This document shows positions 34,347-42,662 of a DNA stretch of 64,000 nt, in pieces. The number at the start of each line of letters is the position of its first letter. Positions within the stretch are counted from its first letter, which is position 1. This stretch comes from Saliniramus fredricksonii (lineage in GTDB: Bacteria > Pseudomonadota > Alphaproteobacteria > Rhizobiales > Beijerinckiaceae). The stretch is from positions 186,001 to 250,000 of the forward strand of contig NZ_FMBM01000001.1 of assembly GCF_900094735.1 (NCBI RefSeq). Reading direction: 5' to 3'. Made by a program: the position numbers and the translations under genes. Under the pieces are notes generated by a model. The model was not told the origin of the DNA. It saw nothing but the letters and a program-made list of their open reading frames with translations, and made no database searches.

Positions 34347-35417
34347 TTGTCGAACGACGATACTGCCCGCGGGACCACTGCGACCCCGCGCTCCTGGAAC
34401 GTGGCGCTCGCCCGCTACCGCCAGCCCGACAACCGCCGTGGCGCGTTTGAAATCCTCGTCACCGCCGTGCCGTTCGTGGCGTTGTGGAGCGTCGCGGCGC
34501 TGTTGGTGACGAACGGGTATTGGTGGGCCGGGCCGATCCTGGCCGTGCCGGCGGCGGGGCTGCTCGTGCGCATGTTCATGCTGCAGCATGATTGCGGGCA
34601 CGGAGCGCTGTTCTCGCGGCGCGCACTGAATGACTGGATCGGGCGCGCCATCGGGGTGTTGACCTTCACGCCCTATGATTACTGGCGCCGCACGCATGCG
34701 GTCCACCACGCCAGCGCCGGCAATCTCGACCAGCGCGGCATCGGCGATGTCGACACACTGACCGTCGCGGAATACCGCGCGCGCTCGCGTGCAGGGCGGC
34801 TGCGCTACTGGCTGTACCGGAATCCGCTGGTGATGTTCGGCCTCGGGCCGGCCTGGCTGTTCATCTGCCAGTACCGGTTGCCTGTCGGCCTGATGCGCAG
34901 CGGCTGGGAGCCCTGGATCTCGACGCTGGCCACAAATGCCTGCATCGGGGGCATGGCCGCCCTGCTGATCTGGCTGGTCGGCCTCGGCCCGTTCCTGCTG
35001 GTCCAGGGCCCGATCATCCTGATCGCGGCCACGGCGGGGGTATGGCTGTTCTATATCCAGCACCAGTTCGAGGAGACCCACTGGTCACAAGGCCGGGAGT
35101 GGAACCACCAGAACGCCGCCCTGCACGGCAGTTCGCATTATGACCTGCCGCCGATCATGCAATGGTTCACCGGCAATATCGGTATCCACCACGTGCATCA
35201 TCTGTCGAGCAAGGTGCCGTTCTACCGCCTGCCGGAGGTGCTGCGCGATTTTCCGGCCTTGCAGGATACCAACCGGATCGGCTTTCGCGAAAGCCTTGGA
35301 TGCGTGAAGCTCGTGCTCTGGGACGAGGAATCACGCCGGCTGATCTCCTTCCGGGAGGCACGGGAGGCAAGGGGCGCAAGGGGCGCAAGGGGCACGCCGC
35401 CGGCAGCGGCGGCCTGA
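34347..35417 (+). CDS. Membrane fatty acid desaturase
   Basis: A 356-residue membrane di-iron desaturase. The three histidine boxes are HDCGH (81-85), HAVHH (117-121) and HHVHH (281-285), and four or more membrane helices lie between them. It introduces a cis double bond into acyl chains, probably of membrane lipids, using reduced ferredoxin or cytochrome b5-like donors. The start used is TTG at 34347 with a poor ribosome-binding site; the first ATG, encoding M76 (about 34572), would remove the first membrane helix. The C-terminus ends in a 9-bp-repeat-encoded Arg-rich tail. Confidence 0.88.
   Translation: MSNDDTARGTTATPRSWNVALARYRQPDNRRGAFEILVTAVPFVALWSVAALLVTNGYWWAGPILAVPAAGLLVRMFMLQHDCGHGALFSRRALNDWIGRAIGVLTFTPYDYWRRTHAVHHASAGNLDQRGIGDVDTLTVAEYRARSRAGRLRYWLYRNPLVMFGLGPAWLFICQYRLPVGLMRSGWEPWISTLATNACIGGMAALLIWLVGLGPFLLVQGPIILIAATAGVWLFYIQHQFEETHWSQGREWNHQNAALHGSSHYDLPPIMQWFTGNIGIHHVHHLSSKVPFYRLPEVLRDFPALQDTNRIGFRESLGCVKLVLWDEESRRLISFREAREARGARGARGTPPAAAA
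35352..35396. repeat. 9-bp in-frame tandem repeat in the desaturase tail
   Basis: Five units, CGGGAGGCA twice, then AGGGGCGCA twice and AGGGGCACG, encode REAREARGARGARGT. It is a short coding microsatellite at the 3' end of the desaturase gene; the tail is unlikely to be catalytic. Confidence 0.8.
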
Positions 35418-35440
35418 GCGACCGCCTCCCGGTCATCGCC

Positions 35441-36472
35441 TCAGCCGCCAAGGCGCACGAGCTGCTTGCCGAAATTCCGGCCCTCCATCAGGCGCATGAA
35501 GGCCTCGGGCATGGATTCGATGCCGTCGAGCACATCCTCGCGCGTGGCGATGCCGCCCTCCCGGGCCAGGGCCGCGAGGCGGGTCAGGGCCTCGTCGCGG
35601 CGGTGCCACCAGTCGAAGACGAGAAAGCCGTGGATGCTGGCGCGGGTGACGATGAGATGCCCCATGAAGCGCTCGCCCATATCCGGCTGACCGGCCTTGT
35701 CGGCCAGCGCGATGCGACCGCACTGGATGACGCGGGCATGGTTGGCGAGGTTCTTCATCACCGCATCGTGGATCGGGCCGGCGGTGTTGTCGAAGAAGAT
35801 ATCGACACCTTGCGGGCAGGCTTTCGCCACGGCGCCGGTGAGATCCTGCTCACTGCGATGGTTGATCACCGCATCGAAGCCGATCTCGCTGCACCAGGCC
35901 AGCTTGTCGTCGCGCCCGGCAATGCCGACGACGCGGCAGCCGGCCTGTTTCGCCAGCTGGCCGACGAGCTGACCCACGGCGCCGGAAGCCGCCGAGACCA
36001 CCAAAGTGTCGCCGGGACGCGGGCGCCCGACATCATAGAGCCCGAAATAGGCCGTCATGCCCGGCATGCCGAGCCAGGACAGCGAACTCTGGATCGGCGC
36101 CAAAGCCGGGTCGATGCGGTTGACCCCGCCGCGCCCGTCACTGTCGGGGGTGAGCACCGCATATTCCTGCCAGCCCACGCCCATGGATTCGGCGATATCA
36201 CCCGGCTTCCAGTCGGGATGGTTGGAGGTGACGACTTCGCCGACACCGCCGCCCTGCATCAGCTCGCCGATCTCCACGCCCTTGGTATAACCCCTGGCCG
36301 GGCTGATGCGCCCGCGCATATAGGGATCGACGGAGAGATACCTGACCCTGATCAGGATCTGCCCCGGCCCCGGCTCGGGACGCGGCGCCTCTTCCATGCG
36401 CCAGGTCTGCGTGCTCGGCATGCCCTGCGGATATTCCGCCAGCAGCCAGCGGCGGTTTACGTCTTGCGCCAT
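35441..36472 (-). CDS. NADP-dependent oxidoreductase, medium-chain (CurA/YncB-like)
   Basis: A 343-residue MDR-superfamily protein without the zinc ligands of alcohol dehydrogenases. YLSVDPYMRGRISPARGYTKGVEIGE and the Rossmann VSAASGAVGQLVGQLAKQAGCRVVGIAG mark the leukotriene B4 12-hydroxydehydrogenase / curcumin reductase-like group, which reduce alpha,beta double bonds with NADPH. The ATG at 36472 (MAQDVNRRW) is chosen over 36529. A GntR gene lies 152 bp upstream on the same strand and may control it. Confidence 0.9.
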   Translation of the reverse strand: MAQDVNRRWLLAEYPQGMPSTQTWRMEEAPRPEPGPGQILIRVRYLSVDPYMRGRISPARGYTKGVEIGELMQGGGVGEVVTSNHPDWKPGDIAESMGVGWQEYAVLTPDSDGRGGVNRIDPALAPIQSSLSWLGMPGMTAYFGLYDVGRPRPGDTLVVSAASGAVGQLVGQLAKQAGCRVVGIAGRDDKLAWCSEIGFDAVINHRSEQDLTGAVAKACPQGVDIFFDNTAGPIHDAVMKNLANHARVIQCGRIALADKAGQPDMGERFMGHLIVTRASIHGFLVFDWWHRRDEALTRLAALAREGGIATREDVLDGIESMPEAFMRLMEGRNFGKQLVRLGG

Positions 36473-36624
36473 AACGGGTTTCCTCGTCTCGTCGCTTGTT
36501 GTTGCGCGAAGGCGTGCGAGCACCTTCACTGACCGTTCCTGTCAGCAAATCATCGCAGCCGCGCAGCCGCAAGATGCAGGTCTTCATAGGCGGATCGGCA
36601 CCTTGCCGGAGCATTTCGCCCGGA

Positions 36625-37344
36625 TCACAACATATCGGCTTCGTCGATGATGGCGATGATGTTTTCGACATGGCTGCGCATGGCCGCGCGCGCCTCGCCG
36701 CGATGGCGTCTCTCCAGCGCGGCGAGGATCGTCTCATGCTCCTCGCGCCAGCGGACCTGCCGCTCGCCCGATTGCAGAAGCAGCCGAAGCTTTTCCCATT
36801 CCGGATGGGCCCTTGCCGCCTGCCAGATGCTCAGCATCAGGCCGTGGGCAAACGGGTTGTGCGTGGCGCGGGCGATGGCGAGATGAAAATCGCGATAGAG
36901 GCGCGCGGCCACGTCGCAGGTATGGATTTCGGACGTGATCGCACGATGGCGCAGTTGCAGCGCGTGAATGTCGTCCTGCGTCGCGTTGAGTGCGGCAACG
37001 GCGCACATTTCCGGCTGGAACATCAGGCGTGCATTGAGGATATCGGCGACACGCGGTTCCGCCGCATCAGCCGCGAAAGGCGTCGCCATCGGCGCGGCGC
37101 GTTCGCTGACATAAACGCCGGAGCCGACACGGATGTTCACGAGATCCTGGATCTCCAGCGCCAGCAAGGCCTCGCGCACGCAAGACCGCGACACGGTGAA
37201 TTGCTGGGCCAGTTCCCGTTCCGTAGGCAGGCGGTCGCCGGGGCGATACTCACCGGAGAGTATGGCTTCACGCAACGTATCGGCAATATGGCGATAACGT
37301 CTCTGCTTGGCGATCCATGCGCCTGAGCCGGTATTGTCTGTCAT
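36625..37344 (-). CDS. GntR family regulator with FCD domain (FadR type)
   Basis: A 239-residue regulator. The N-terminal winged helix reads IADTLREAILSGEYRPGDRLPTERELAQQFTVSRSCVREALLALE. The FCD effector domain has metal-site histidines in YRDFHLAIARATHNPF and in EEHETILAALERRHRGEARAAMRSHVENI. FCD repressors sense small carboxylates. It is upstream of the MDR gene. A 6-bp-arm inverted repeat 56 bp upstream of its ATG may be its own operator; the TTGTATACAA boxes at 31.3 and 32.3 kb could also be its sites. Confidence 0.9.
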   Translation of the reverse strand: MTDNTGSGAWIAKQRRYRHIADTLREAILSGEYRPGDRLPTERELAQQFTVSRSCVREALLALEIQDLVNIRVGSGVYVSERAAPMATPFAADAAEPRVADILNARLMFQPEMCAVAALNATQDDIHALQLRHRAITSEIHTCDVAARLYRDFHLAIARATHNPFAHGLMLSIWQAARAHPEWEKLRLLLQSGERQVRWREEHETILAALERRHRGEARAAMRSHVENIIAIIDEADML

Positions 37345-37696
37345 CGTGATGCATTTCGCTGGCTGCTGATATGTGCTGATACGCCGGGGGCAGCAAACAG
37401 ATCAAGTATCAGCCAATTGATCATTAAATTTTATCAAAAATTGTGTAAACCCATATCCGAGGATTCGTGAATCTCTGAACGTAAGCAGAGACTTGAACGT
37501 ATCCCAACGCTGCGGGAGCGCGCGTGGCGAAAGCAGGGGCCCGGTGCTGCCTGCAGGATCGCGCGCCGCAGGCCGGCGCGCGGGGCGTCGGCGCCGCATC
37601 CGCAGATGGTTGAATTTTTCCGCATCAGGGCGCATGAAGACGCCGCTCGCGCGGTTTTGCGCGTGACGCGAACAATTACCGGAACGAAAGTCAGTC
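37345..37696. other. Divergent intergenic region, gntR to Gfo/Idh/MocA gene
   Basis: The 352 bp hold no supported gene. GATCAA (37400-37405) and TTGATC (37417-37422) form an inverted repeat with an 11-base spacer in an AT-rich patch upstream of the GntR start, a plausible operator/promoter. The GC-rich half nearer the oxidoreductase gene (37500-37600) has several short GCGCGC-type palindromes but no clear terminator. Confidence 0.45.
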
Positions 37697-38719
37697 ATGT
37701 CGTTTGAGAGCACAAACGGGCCGCGCGCCGACCAGCCACGTGTGGCCGTGATCGGATGCGGCGCCTGGGGGCGCAACATCGTGCGCTGCTTCGCGCAACT
37801 CGGCGCGCTGGAAGCGGTTGTCGACAACAATGCCGATACCATCGAATCGCTGGTGGCCCTGTTCGGTTGCCGCGCCATGTCCGTCGAGCAGGCTCTCGCC
37901 GCCCCCGACATCGACGCCATCGTGATCGCGACACCACCTTCGGGGCACAAGGATCTGGCCCTCGCAGCGATCGCCCGGGGCAAGCATGTCTTCATCGAGA
38001 AACCGGTGACGCTCGATCACGGTGAAGCCGTCGCGATCGTCGCAGCGGCGCGTGATGCGTCGCGGGTGATGATGACCGGCCATATCCTGCAATTCCACCC
38101 GGCCTATCGCAAGCTGAAGGAGCTCGTGGGCGCGGGCGCGCTCGGCCGCCTGCAGCGCATCAATGCCAACCGGCTCAATCTCGGCGCCGTGCGACGCGAG
38201 GAAGATGCGCTGTGGTGCCTCGCTCCACACGATGTTTCGATGACGCTCGGCCTCGTCGGCGCGGCGCCGGACCATATCGACGCCCATGGGGAGGGGCATC
38301 TGCGCGACGCGATCGCCGATGCGGTGACGCTGCGGCTGGGCTTCGCCGGTGGTGAGATGGCGCTGATCCACGTGTCCTGGCTGCATCCCTACAAGGAGCA
38401 CCGCCTCAGCGTGATCGGCTCGCAGGCAATGGCCGTGTTCGACGACACCCTGCCCTGGGAACGCAAACTCCAGATCTATCCGCATCAGGTCTGCCTCGAC
38501 GGCGCCAGTCCGCAGGTCGTGCGCGCCGAGCCGGTCCCGGTCGAAATCACGCAGAACGAACCGCTTCTGGCCGAATGCGCCCATTTCCTCGATTGTATCC
38601 GCGACGGCTCCGAGCCGATGACCGGCCCCACCGAGGCGCTGGCGGTGATGGACGTGCTCGAGCGCGCGCAGCAATCGATGCGGGGGCGCAATCGCCCCGT
38701 CGCCAGCGCCGGGGCATGA
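37697..38719 (+). CDS. Gfo/Idh/MocA family NAD(P)-dependent oxidoreductase
   Basis: A 340-residue two-domain dehydrogenase. The Rossmann start is VAVIGCGAWGRNIVRCF, the EKPVTLD motif (around residue 99) provides the catalytic lysine, and APHDVSMTLGL (near residue 176) is the conserved HD-type segment. The closest pattern is the WlbA/WbpB group, which oxidise UDP-GlcNAc-uronate derivatives for surface sugars, but sugar specificity is inference. It is a single gene with no sugar-nucleotide neighbours. Confidence 0.85.
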   Translation: MSFESTNGPRADQPRVAVIGCGAWGRNIVRCFAQLGALEAVVDNNADTIESLVALFGCRAMSVEQALAAPDIDAIVIATPPSGHKDLALAAIARGKHVFIEKPVTLDHGEAVAIVAAARDASRVMMTGHILQFHPAYRKLKELVGAGALGRLQRINANRLNLGAVRREEDALWCLAPHDVSMTLGLVGAAPDHIDAHGEGHLRDAIADAVTLRLGFAGGEMALIHVSWLHPYKEHRLSVIGSQAMAVFDDTLPWERKLQIYPHQVCLDGASPQVVRAEPVPVEITQNEPLLAECAHFLDCIRDGSEPMTGPTEALAVMDVLERAQQSMRGRNRPVASAGA

Positions 38720-38850
38720 GCGCGATCTGAACCATTTCCCGCGACAATGGTTGACTGGGCGCAATTCGAAACAGCGCCGCTTCGCCATTCGTCCCGACAC
38801 GCTGAATGCATGAGGGATGCGTGGGCCGTCGGCAGACGAGGAGATGCCGG

Positions 38851-39684
38851 ATGAGGATCGCACGTCAAATCGCAGGCCAAATCGCACTCTTTCCCCTGCT
38901 TGCCGCCATGCCCGGCACGGCCATGGCCCAGCCTGACGCAACGTCAGACGCCGAGATCGCCGTGACGGGGCTCACACTGTCGCGGCCGATTGCCGCCGAT
39001 GCCATGCTCCCGGCGCGGACGCAGATGAGCATCCGTATCGCGGTGCCGCCGGCGCATGTGGTCGGGCTCGGTCGCGACTCGCGCATGACCCGACTCGAAG
39101 ACGATACGGGACATTCGCTGCTCGTCGAACACGGGCCCGCAGAAGAGGACCAGACCGAGCCGTTTCGCGCCCCGCCGGGCCTGACCTGGCGTGACCCCTC
39201 GCCTCCCGGTGCCGCATTCGGCTTCCTGCGCCGTGACGATTTCAGCATTGGCGGTCGCGACGGCTGGATCGAGATCACCGTCGACGCGCCGGAGCTTCCC
39301 GCAGAGGATGCGACGCAGTTGACGGTCGCGGGCACGATCGACGTGCTCGTCGCCGGCGAGGGCGAAAGCCGCCACCGCATCGACAATGTCGATCTGTCGA
39401 ACGGCGAGGCACGTTTCGAGATCGCCGACGAGACCATTACCTGCATGCAGGACCGCAGCCTGACGCGGGGTGATCGCGATGTGCGCGAATTCTATTGCTG
39501 GTCGCAGTCTCTGCAACCACGCTCCATCGCCGTCGCTGATCAGGACGACGCCCCGCCGCCGCCGATGGACCGGTCCAACCTCGTCGTCATCGGCGAGACG
39601 GACGACCTCTCCCTCGAAGTCACCTTCCCGATCGGTGAGACGAAGCGGATCATCTTCGAGGAGCGTGTCGGCCTCGGATTGTGA
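38851..39684 (+). CDS. Secreted protein of unknown function
   Basis: A 277-residue protein with a Sec signal (MRIARQIAGQIALFPLLAAMPGTAMA, cleavage near AMA-QP). The mature part looks beta-rich, with VTGLTLSRPIAADAMLPARTQMSIRIAVPPAHVVGL, a cysteine pair (TCMQ...FYCWSQ) that could form a disulfide, and no catalytic motif that I recognise. GAGGAG precedes the ATG at 38851. It converges on an acidic protein gene 25 bp away. Probably periplasmic; function unknown. Confidence 0.65.
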   Translation: MRIARQIAGQIALFPLLAAMPGTAMAQPDATSDAEIAVTGLTLSRPIAADAMLPARTQMSIRIAVPPAHVVGLGRDSRMTRLEDDTGHSLLVEHGPAEEDQTEPFRAPPGLTWRDPSPPGAAFGFLRRDDFSIGGRDGWIEITVDAPELPAEDATQLTVAGTIDVLVAGEGESRHRIDNVDLSNGEARFEIADETITCMQDRSLTRGDRDVREFYCWSQSLQPRSIAVADQDDAPPPPMDRSNLVVIGETDDLSLEVTFPIGETKRIIFEERVGLGL

Positions 39685-39709
39685 GTTTCCGGCCAGGATG
39701 CCGCGCGCG

Positions 39710-40168
39710 TCAGTGCCCGCCTTGCGAGAGGCGGGCATCGCGCGGGGCGGAAAGGATTTCGCCGAGACTTTCAGCGATGTGCCGCGCCTCGTCATCGCGC
39801 AGGCGCAGGAGAAACGGGGGCAGTTGTCCCGCCTGAAGACCGATCACGGCATGGCCGTCCTCGTCGAGACCGATATCGATGGAGGGAGAGGTGACGTCGA
39901 CGACTTCCCCCTCGATCGTCTCGTCGTCATCCGACAATTGCCGCATGAGTTCTTCGGTCAGAGCCTCGTCATCTTCCTCGTCGCCGTCGCCCTCATCCAC
40001 TTCGAGCGCCTCGAGCATGTCGTCGTCGAGCGCGTCGAGCAGTTGGTTGAGCGCCGAGGCGAGCGTGCGCGCCGCCCCGGCATCCATCAGGACGGCGGTC
40101 GCCTGATCGTCCTTCTGGAAGGACAGTTGAATCTTGTTGCCCTCGACGGACAGTGAAATACCAGCCAT
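39710..40168 (-). CDS. Acidic protein of unknown function
   Basis: A 152-residue, strongly acidic cytoplasmic protein. The N-terminal half (MAGISLSVEGNKIQLSFQKDDQATAVLMDAGAARTLASALNQLLDALDDDMLEALEVDEGDGDEEDD) may form a small alpha/beta domain; the C-terminal half has GQLPPFLLRLRDDEARHIAESLGEIL. No family is recognised. In-frame ATGs at 40195 and 40183 are alternative starts. It is divergent from the carotenoid cluster, 270 bp away, so a regulatory link is possible but only by position. Confidence 0.6.
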   Translation of the reverse strand: MAGISLSVEGNKIQLSFQKDDQATAVLMDAGAARTLASALNQLLDALDDDMLEALEVDEGDGDEEDDEALTEELMRQLSDDDETIEGEVVDVTSPSIDIGLDEDGHAVIGLQAGQLPPFLLRLRDDEARHIAESLGEILSAPRDARLSQGGH

Positions 40169-40372
40169 ACCTGTCTTTCGCATGAATATGCCCATATGGG
40201 AATGCGCTCGGAAGTTTGAAACCCCGCCGGTTCATGCCGGATCGCGAAACACCGCGCGCATTCCGATCGCGCCTTGCGCCACAGATAACGCGCCCGCGCC
40301 CGCGGCGAAAGCACGGAGAACGCTCAATGACACACTATTTGCGGTGTAACGCGGTGATCCTGATGCAGGATA

Positions 40373-40387
40373 TGCACGTAGAGTGCA
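40373..40387. promoter_or_regulatory. Inverted repeat upstream of the carotenoid cluster
   Basis: TGCAC-GTAGA-GTGCA is a 15-bp inverted repeat centred about 60 bp before the first carotenoid gene. Position and symmetry suit an operator for the cluster; no regulator gene is adjacent. Confidence 0.4.
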
Positions 40388-40439
40388 ATAATCTGCAAAG
40401 CTTGCCCTCCGCACAGCACCAGCGCAACGGTTGATCATA

Positions 40440-42068
40440 ATGAAGAACCCGGACGGAGAACCGCCTCCCGCCTCGAACCAGCCCCGCCCGGGCCTCGGCA
40501 ATCTCGGGGATCTGGAAACCGGTCGCGGCGAGCATGTCGTCGTTGTCGGCGCCGGTCCCGGCGGCCTGGCATCGGCCATGCTGCTGGCCCGGCAGGGGAT
40601 GCGCGTGACCGTGTTCGAGCGCGACGCCGTCGTGGGCGGGCGGACGCGCACCATCACCGCGCCGGGCGGATACAAATTCGATATCGGCCCCACCTTCTTT
40701 CTCTATCCGCGCGTTCTGGACGAGATCTTTGCCGCTTGCGGCGAGCGGCTCGCCGATCACGTCACGCTCACGAAGCTCGACCCGCAATACCACGTCGTCT
40801 TCGAAGATGGCGGCAATGTTCGCGCCACGCCTGATCTCACGCGCCTTGCGGCAGAGATCGCGCGGATGGCGCCGCAGGATGCGGCCAATGTCGAACGGTT
40901 CTTTTCGGAGAATCGTCAGAAGCTCGATCTCTTCCGCCCGATCCTGGAGCGTCCCTTCGGCAAGCCGACCGACGTGATCTCCCCGGCCATGCTGCAGGCT
41001 TTGCCGATGCTGCGTCCGTTCTCCAGCGTCGACAAGGATCTGCGCCGCTATTTCTCCGATCCGCGCGTGCGGCTGACCTTCTCCTTCCAGACCAAATATC
41101 TGGGCATGTCGCCCTTTCAGTGCCCGAGTCTGTTCACGATCCTGAGCTTCCTCGAATACGAGCACGGCGTGTTCCATCCCACGGGCGGCTGCGGGGCGGT
41201 GTCGGAGGCGATGGCCAGGGTCGCGCGGCAACTCGGCGCCGATATCCGCCTCGGCAGCGGGGTCGACCGCGTGATCTACGAGAATGACCGCGCGGTCGGC
41301 GTGGAGGTGAACGGGGAGCACATCGCCGCTGATGCGGTGGTGATCAACGGCGATTTCGGCCATGCGGCGCGCAAGCTCATACCGGAGCAGTATCGCCCGC
41401 GCTGGAAGGATAAAAAGATCGAGAAGGCGCGCATCTCCTGCTCGACCTTCATGATGTATCTCGGCATCGAGGGCGATGTCGGCGATCTCGAACACCATAC
41501 GATCTATCTCTCGAAGGATTACGCCAAGAACATCCGCGACATCAGCAATTGCCGCATTCCGGAGGATTTCTCCTTCTACGTCCAGAATCCCGGCCGCAAT
41601 GATCCGTCGATGTCACCGCAAGGCCATACCAGCCTGTACGTGCTGGTGCCGGTGCCCAATCTGCGCTCGGGAACCGACTGGGCAACCTTCGCGTCGCAAT
41701 TTCGTGCGAAGACGCTGGAGCGGCTGAAGCAGCTTGGTCTGGCCGATATCGAACAGCGCATCCGCTTCGAGCGGATCATCACGCCGGCGGATTGGGAGAA
41801 TGATTTCGGTGTGAACGAGGGCGCGACCTTCAATCTTGCGCATGATCTGGGCCAGATGCTCTACTTCCGCCCGCATAACCGCTTCGGGCACGGGGTCTAT
41901 CTCGTCGGCGGCGGCACGCATCCCGGTTCCGGCTTGCCGGTGATCTACGAGGGTGCGCGCATCAGCGCCAAGCTCCTGCTCGAAGATCTGGCGGAGCGTC
42001 GCGGGCGGACGGGCAAGGGAGCGGAAGGCGCGGCGACGGATCAAGCGCGCGCTGAAGCCGCTGAATGA
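40440..42068 (+). CDS. CrtI/CrtN/CrtP-type carotenoid desaturase or oxidase (first copy)
   Basis: A 542-residue FAD-dependent amine-oxidase-fold enzyme. The FAD site VVVVGAGPGGLASAMLLARQG begins near residue 33, GGRTRTITAPGGYKFDIGPTFFLYP follows, and the C-terminal signature is FGHGVYLVGGGTHPGSGLPVIYEGARISAKLL. The family includes phytoene desaturase, diapophytoene desaturase CrtN and the terminal-methyl oxidase CrtP. With a second copy and squalene genes downstream, a role in C30 carotenoid synthesis is likely; which step it does is not readable. ATG at 40440 is preferred to TTG at 40431. It overlaps the DUF2141 gene by 4 bp. Confidence 0.85.
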   Translation: MKNPDGEPPPASNQPRPGLGNLGDLETGRGEHVVVVGAGPGGLASAMLLARQGMRVTVFERDAVVGGRTRTITAPGGYKFDIGPTFFLYPRVLDEIFAACGERLADHVTLTKLDPQYHVVFEDGGNVRATPDLTRLAAEIARMAPQDAANVERFFSENRQKLDLFRPILERPFGKPTDVISPAMLQALPMLRPFSSVDKDLRRYFSDPRVRLTFSFQTKYLGMSPFQCPSLFTILSFLEYEHGVFHPTGGCGAVSEAMARVARQLGADIRLGSGVDRVIYENDRAVGVEVNGEHIAADAVVINGDFGHAARKLIPEQYRPRWKDKKIEKARISCSTFMMYLGIEGDVGDLEHHTIYLSKDYAKNIRDISNCRIPEDFSFYVQNPGRNDPSMSPQGHTSLYVLVPVPNLRSGTDWATFASQFRAKTLERLKQLGLADIEQRIRFERIITPADWENDFGVNEGATFNLAHDLGQMLYFRPHNRFGHGVYLVGGGTHPGSGLPVIYEGARISAKLLLEDLAERRGRTGKGAEGAATDQARAEAAE

Positions 42069-42583
42069 CGGTGATCGAAAGGATTGGCATGCAGGGACGG
42101 ATTTCGACTTCGACGGCGAAGAGTGCACGCATTGCGGGCGTTGCGGCCCTCGCACTCGCAACGCTGATCGGCAGCGCCATGGCCGGACCCGCCTTCGCGC
42201 AGAGCGGCGAGCCCCGCACGGTGACCGTCACGGTCCGGGTCAGCGATGTCGAATCCGCCGAGGGTCAGGTCTATGTCGGGCTGTGCGATCGCGGTTTCTC
42301 GGAAGATCGCTGTCTCGACGGGCGTTTCCAGCCGGCGAGCCCGGGCACGATGCGCTTCACCTTCGAGAACGTTCCCGTGGGCATGTATGCGGTGGCTGCC
42401 TATCACGATATCAATATGGATGAGCGGATGGATTCGAATTTCATCGGCCTTCCGCGCGAACCCTATGGCTTCTCCAACGATGTCGGGCGTCGGGCGCCGC
42501 CGAATTTCTCGATGGCACGGGTGCCCGTTACCCCGCAGGAGGCCACCATCGATGTGCGCCTGGCGCGGATGGGCGGCAATTGA
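42065..42583 (+). CDS. Secreted DUF2141 protein in the carotenoid operon
   Basis: A 172-residue protein with a signal peptide (about residues 1-45, ending AGPAFAQ). The mature domain is DUF2141: VTVTVRVSDVESAEGQVYVGLCDRGFS, MRFTFENVPVGMYAVAAYHDINMDERMDSNFIGLPREPYGFSND. DUF2141 proteins are beta-sandwich, periplasmic or outer-membrane, of unknown function, and recur beside carotenoid genes. It overlaps the upstream desaturase stop (ATGA), so it is translationally coupled. The ATG at 42089 (MQGRIST) would give a more ordinary signal length. Confidence 0.8.
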   Translation: MTVIERIGMQGRISTSTAKSARIAGVAALALATLIGSAMAGPAFAQSGEPRTVTVTVRVSDVESAEGQVYVGLCDRGFSEDRCLDGRFQPASPGTMRFTFENVPVGMYAVAAYHDINMDERMDSNFIGLPREPYGFSNDVGRRAPPNFSMARVPVTPQEATIDVRLARMGGN

Positions 42584-42588
42584 AGGCT

Positions 42589-42640
42589 CGATGCCGTCGA
42601 TTTTGCGGCATCGTATCGATCGAACGGCCCGCTGCGGGCC
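42589..42640 (+). promoter_or_regulatory. Two hairpins inside the carotenoid operon
   Basis: CGATGCCG (42589-42596) pairs with CGGCATCG (42606-42613), and GGCCCG-CTG-CGGGCC folds at 42626-42640. They fill the only sizeable gap (79 bp) in the 9.6-kb gene run. No T-run follows, so they may lower or separate expression of downstream genes or serve as a processing site. Confidence 0.5.
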
Positions 42641-42662
42641 CTGATATGACGAGGAGTGCGCC

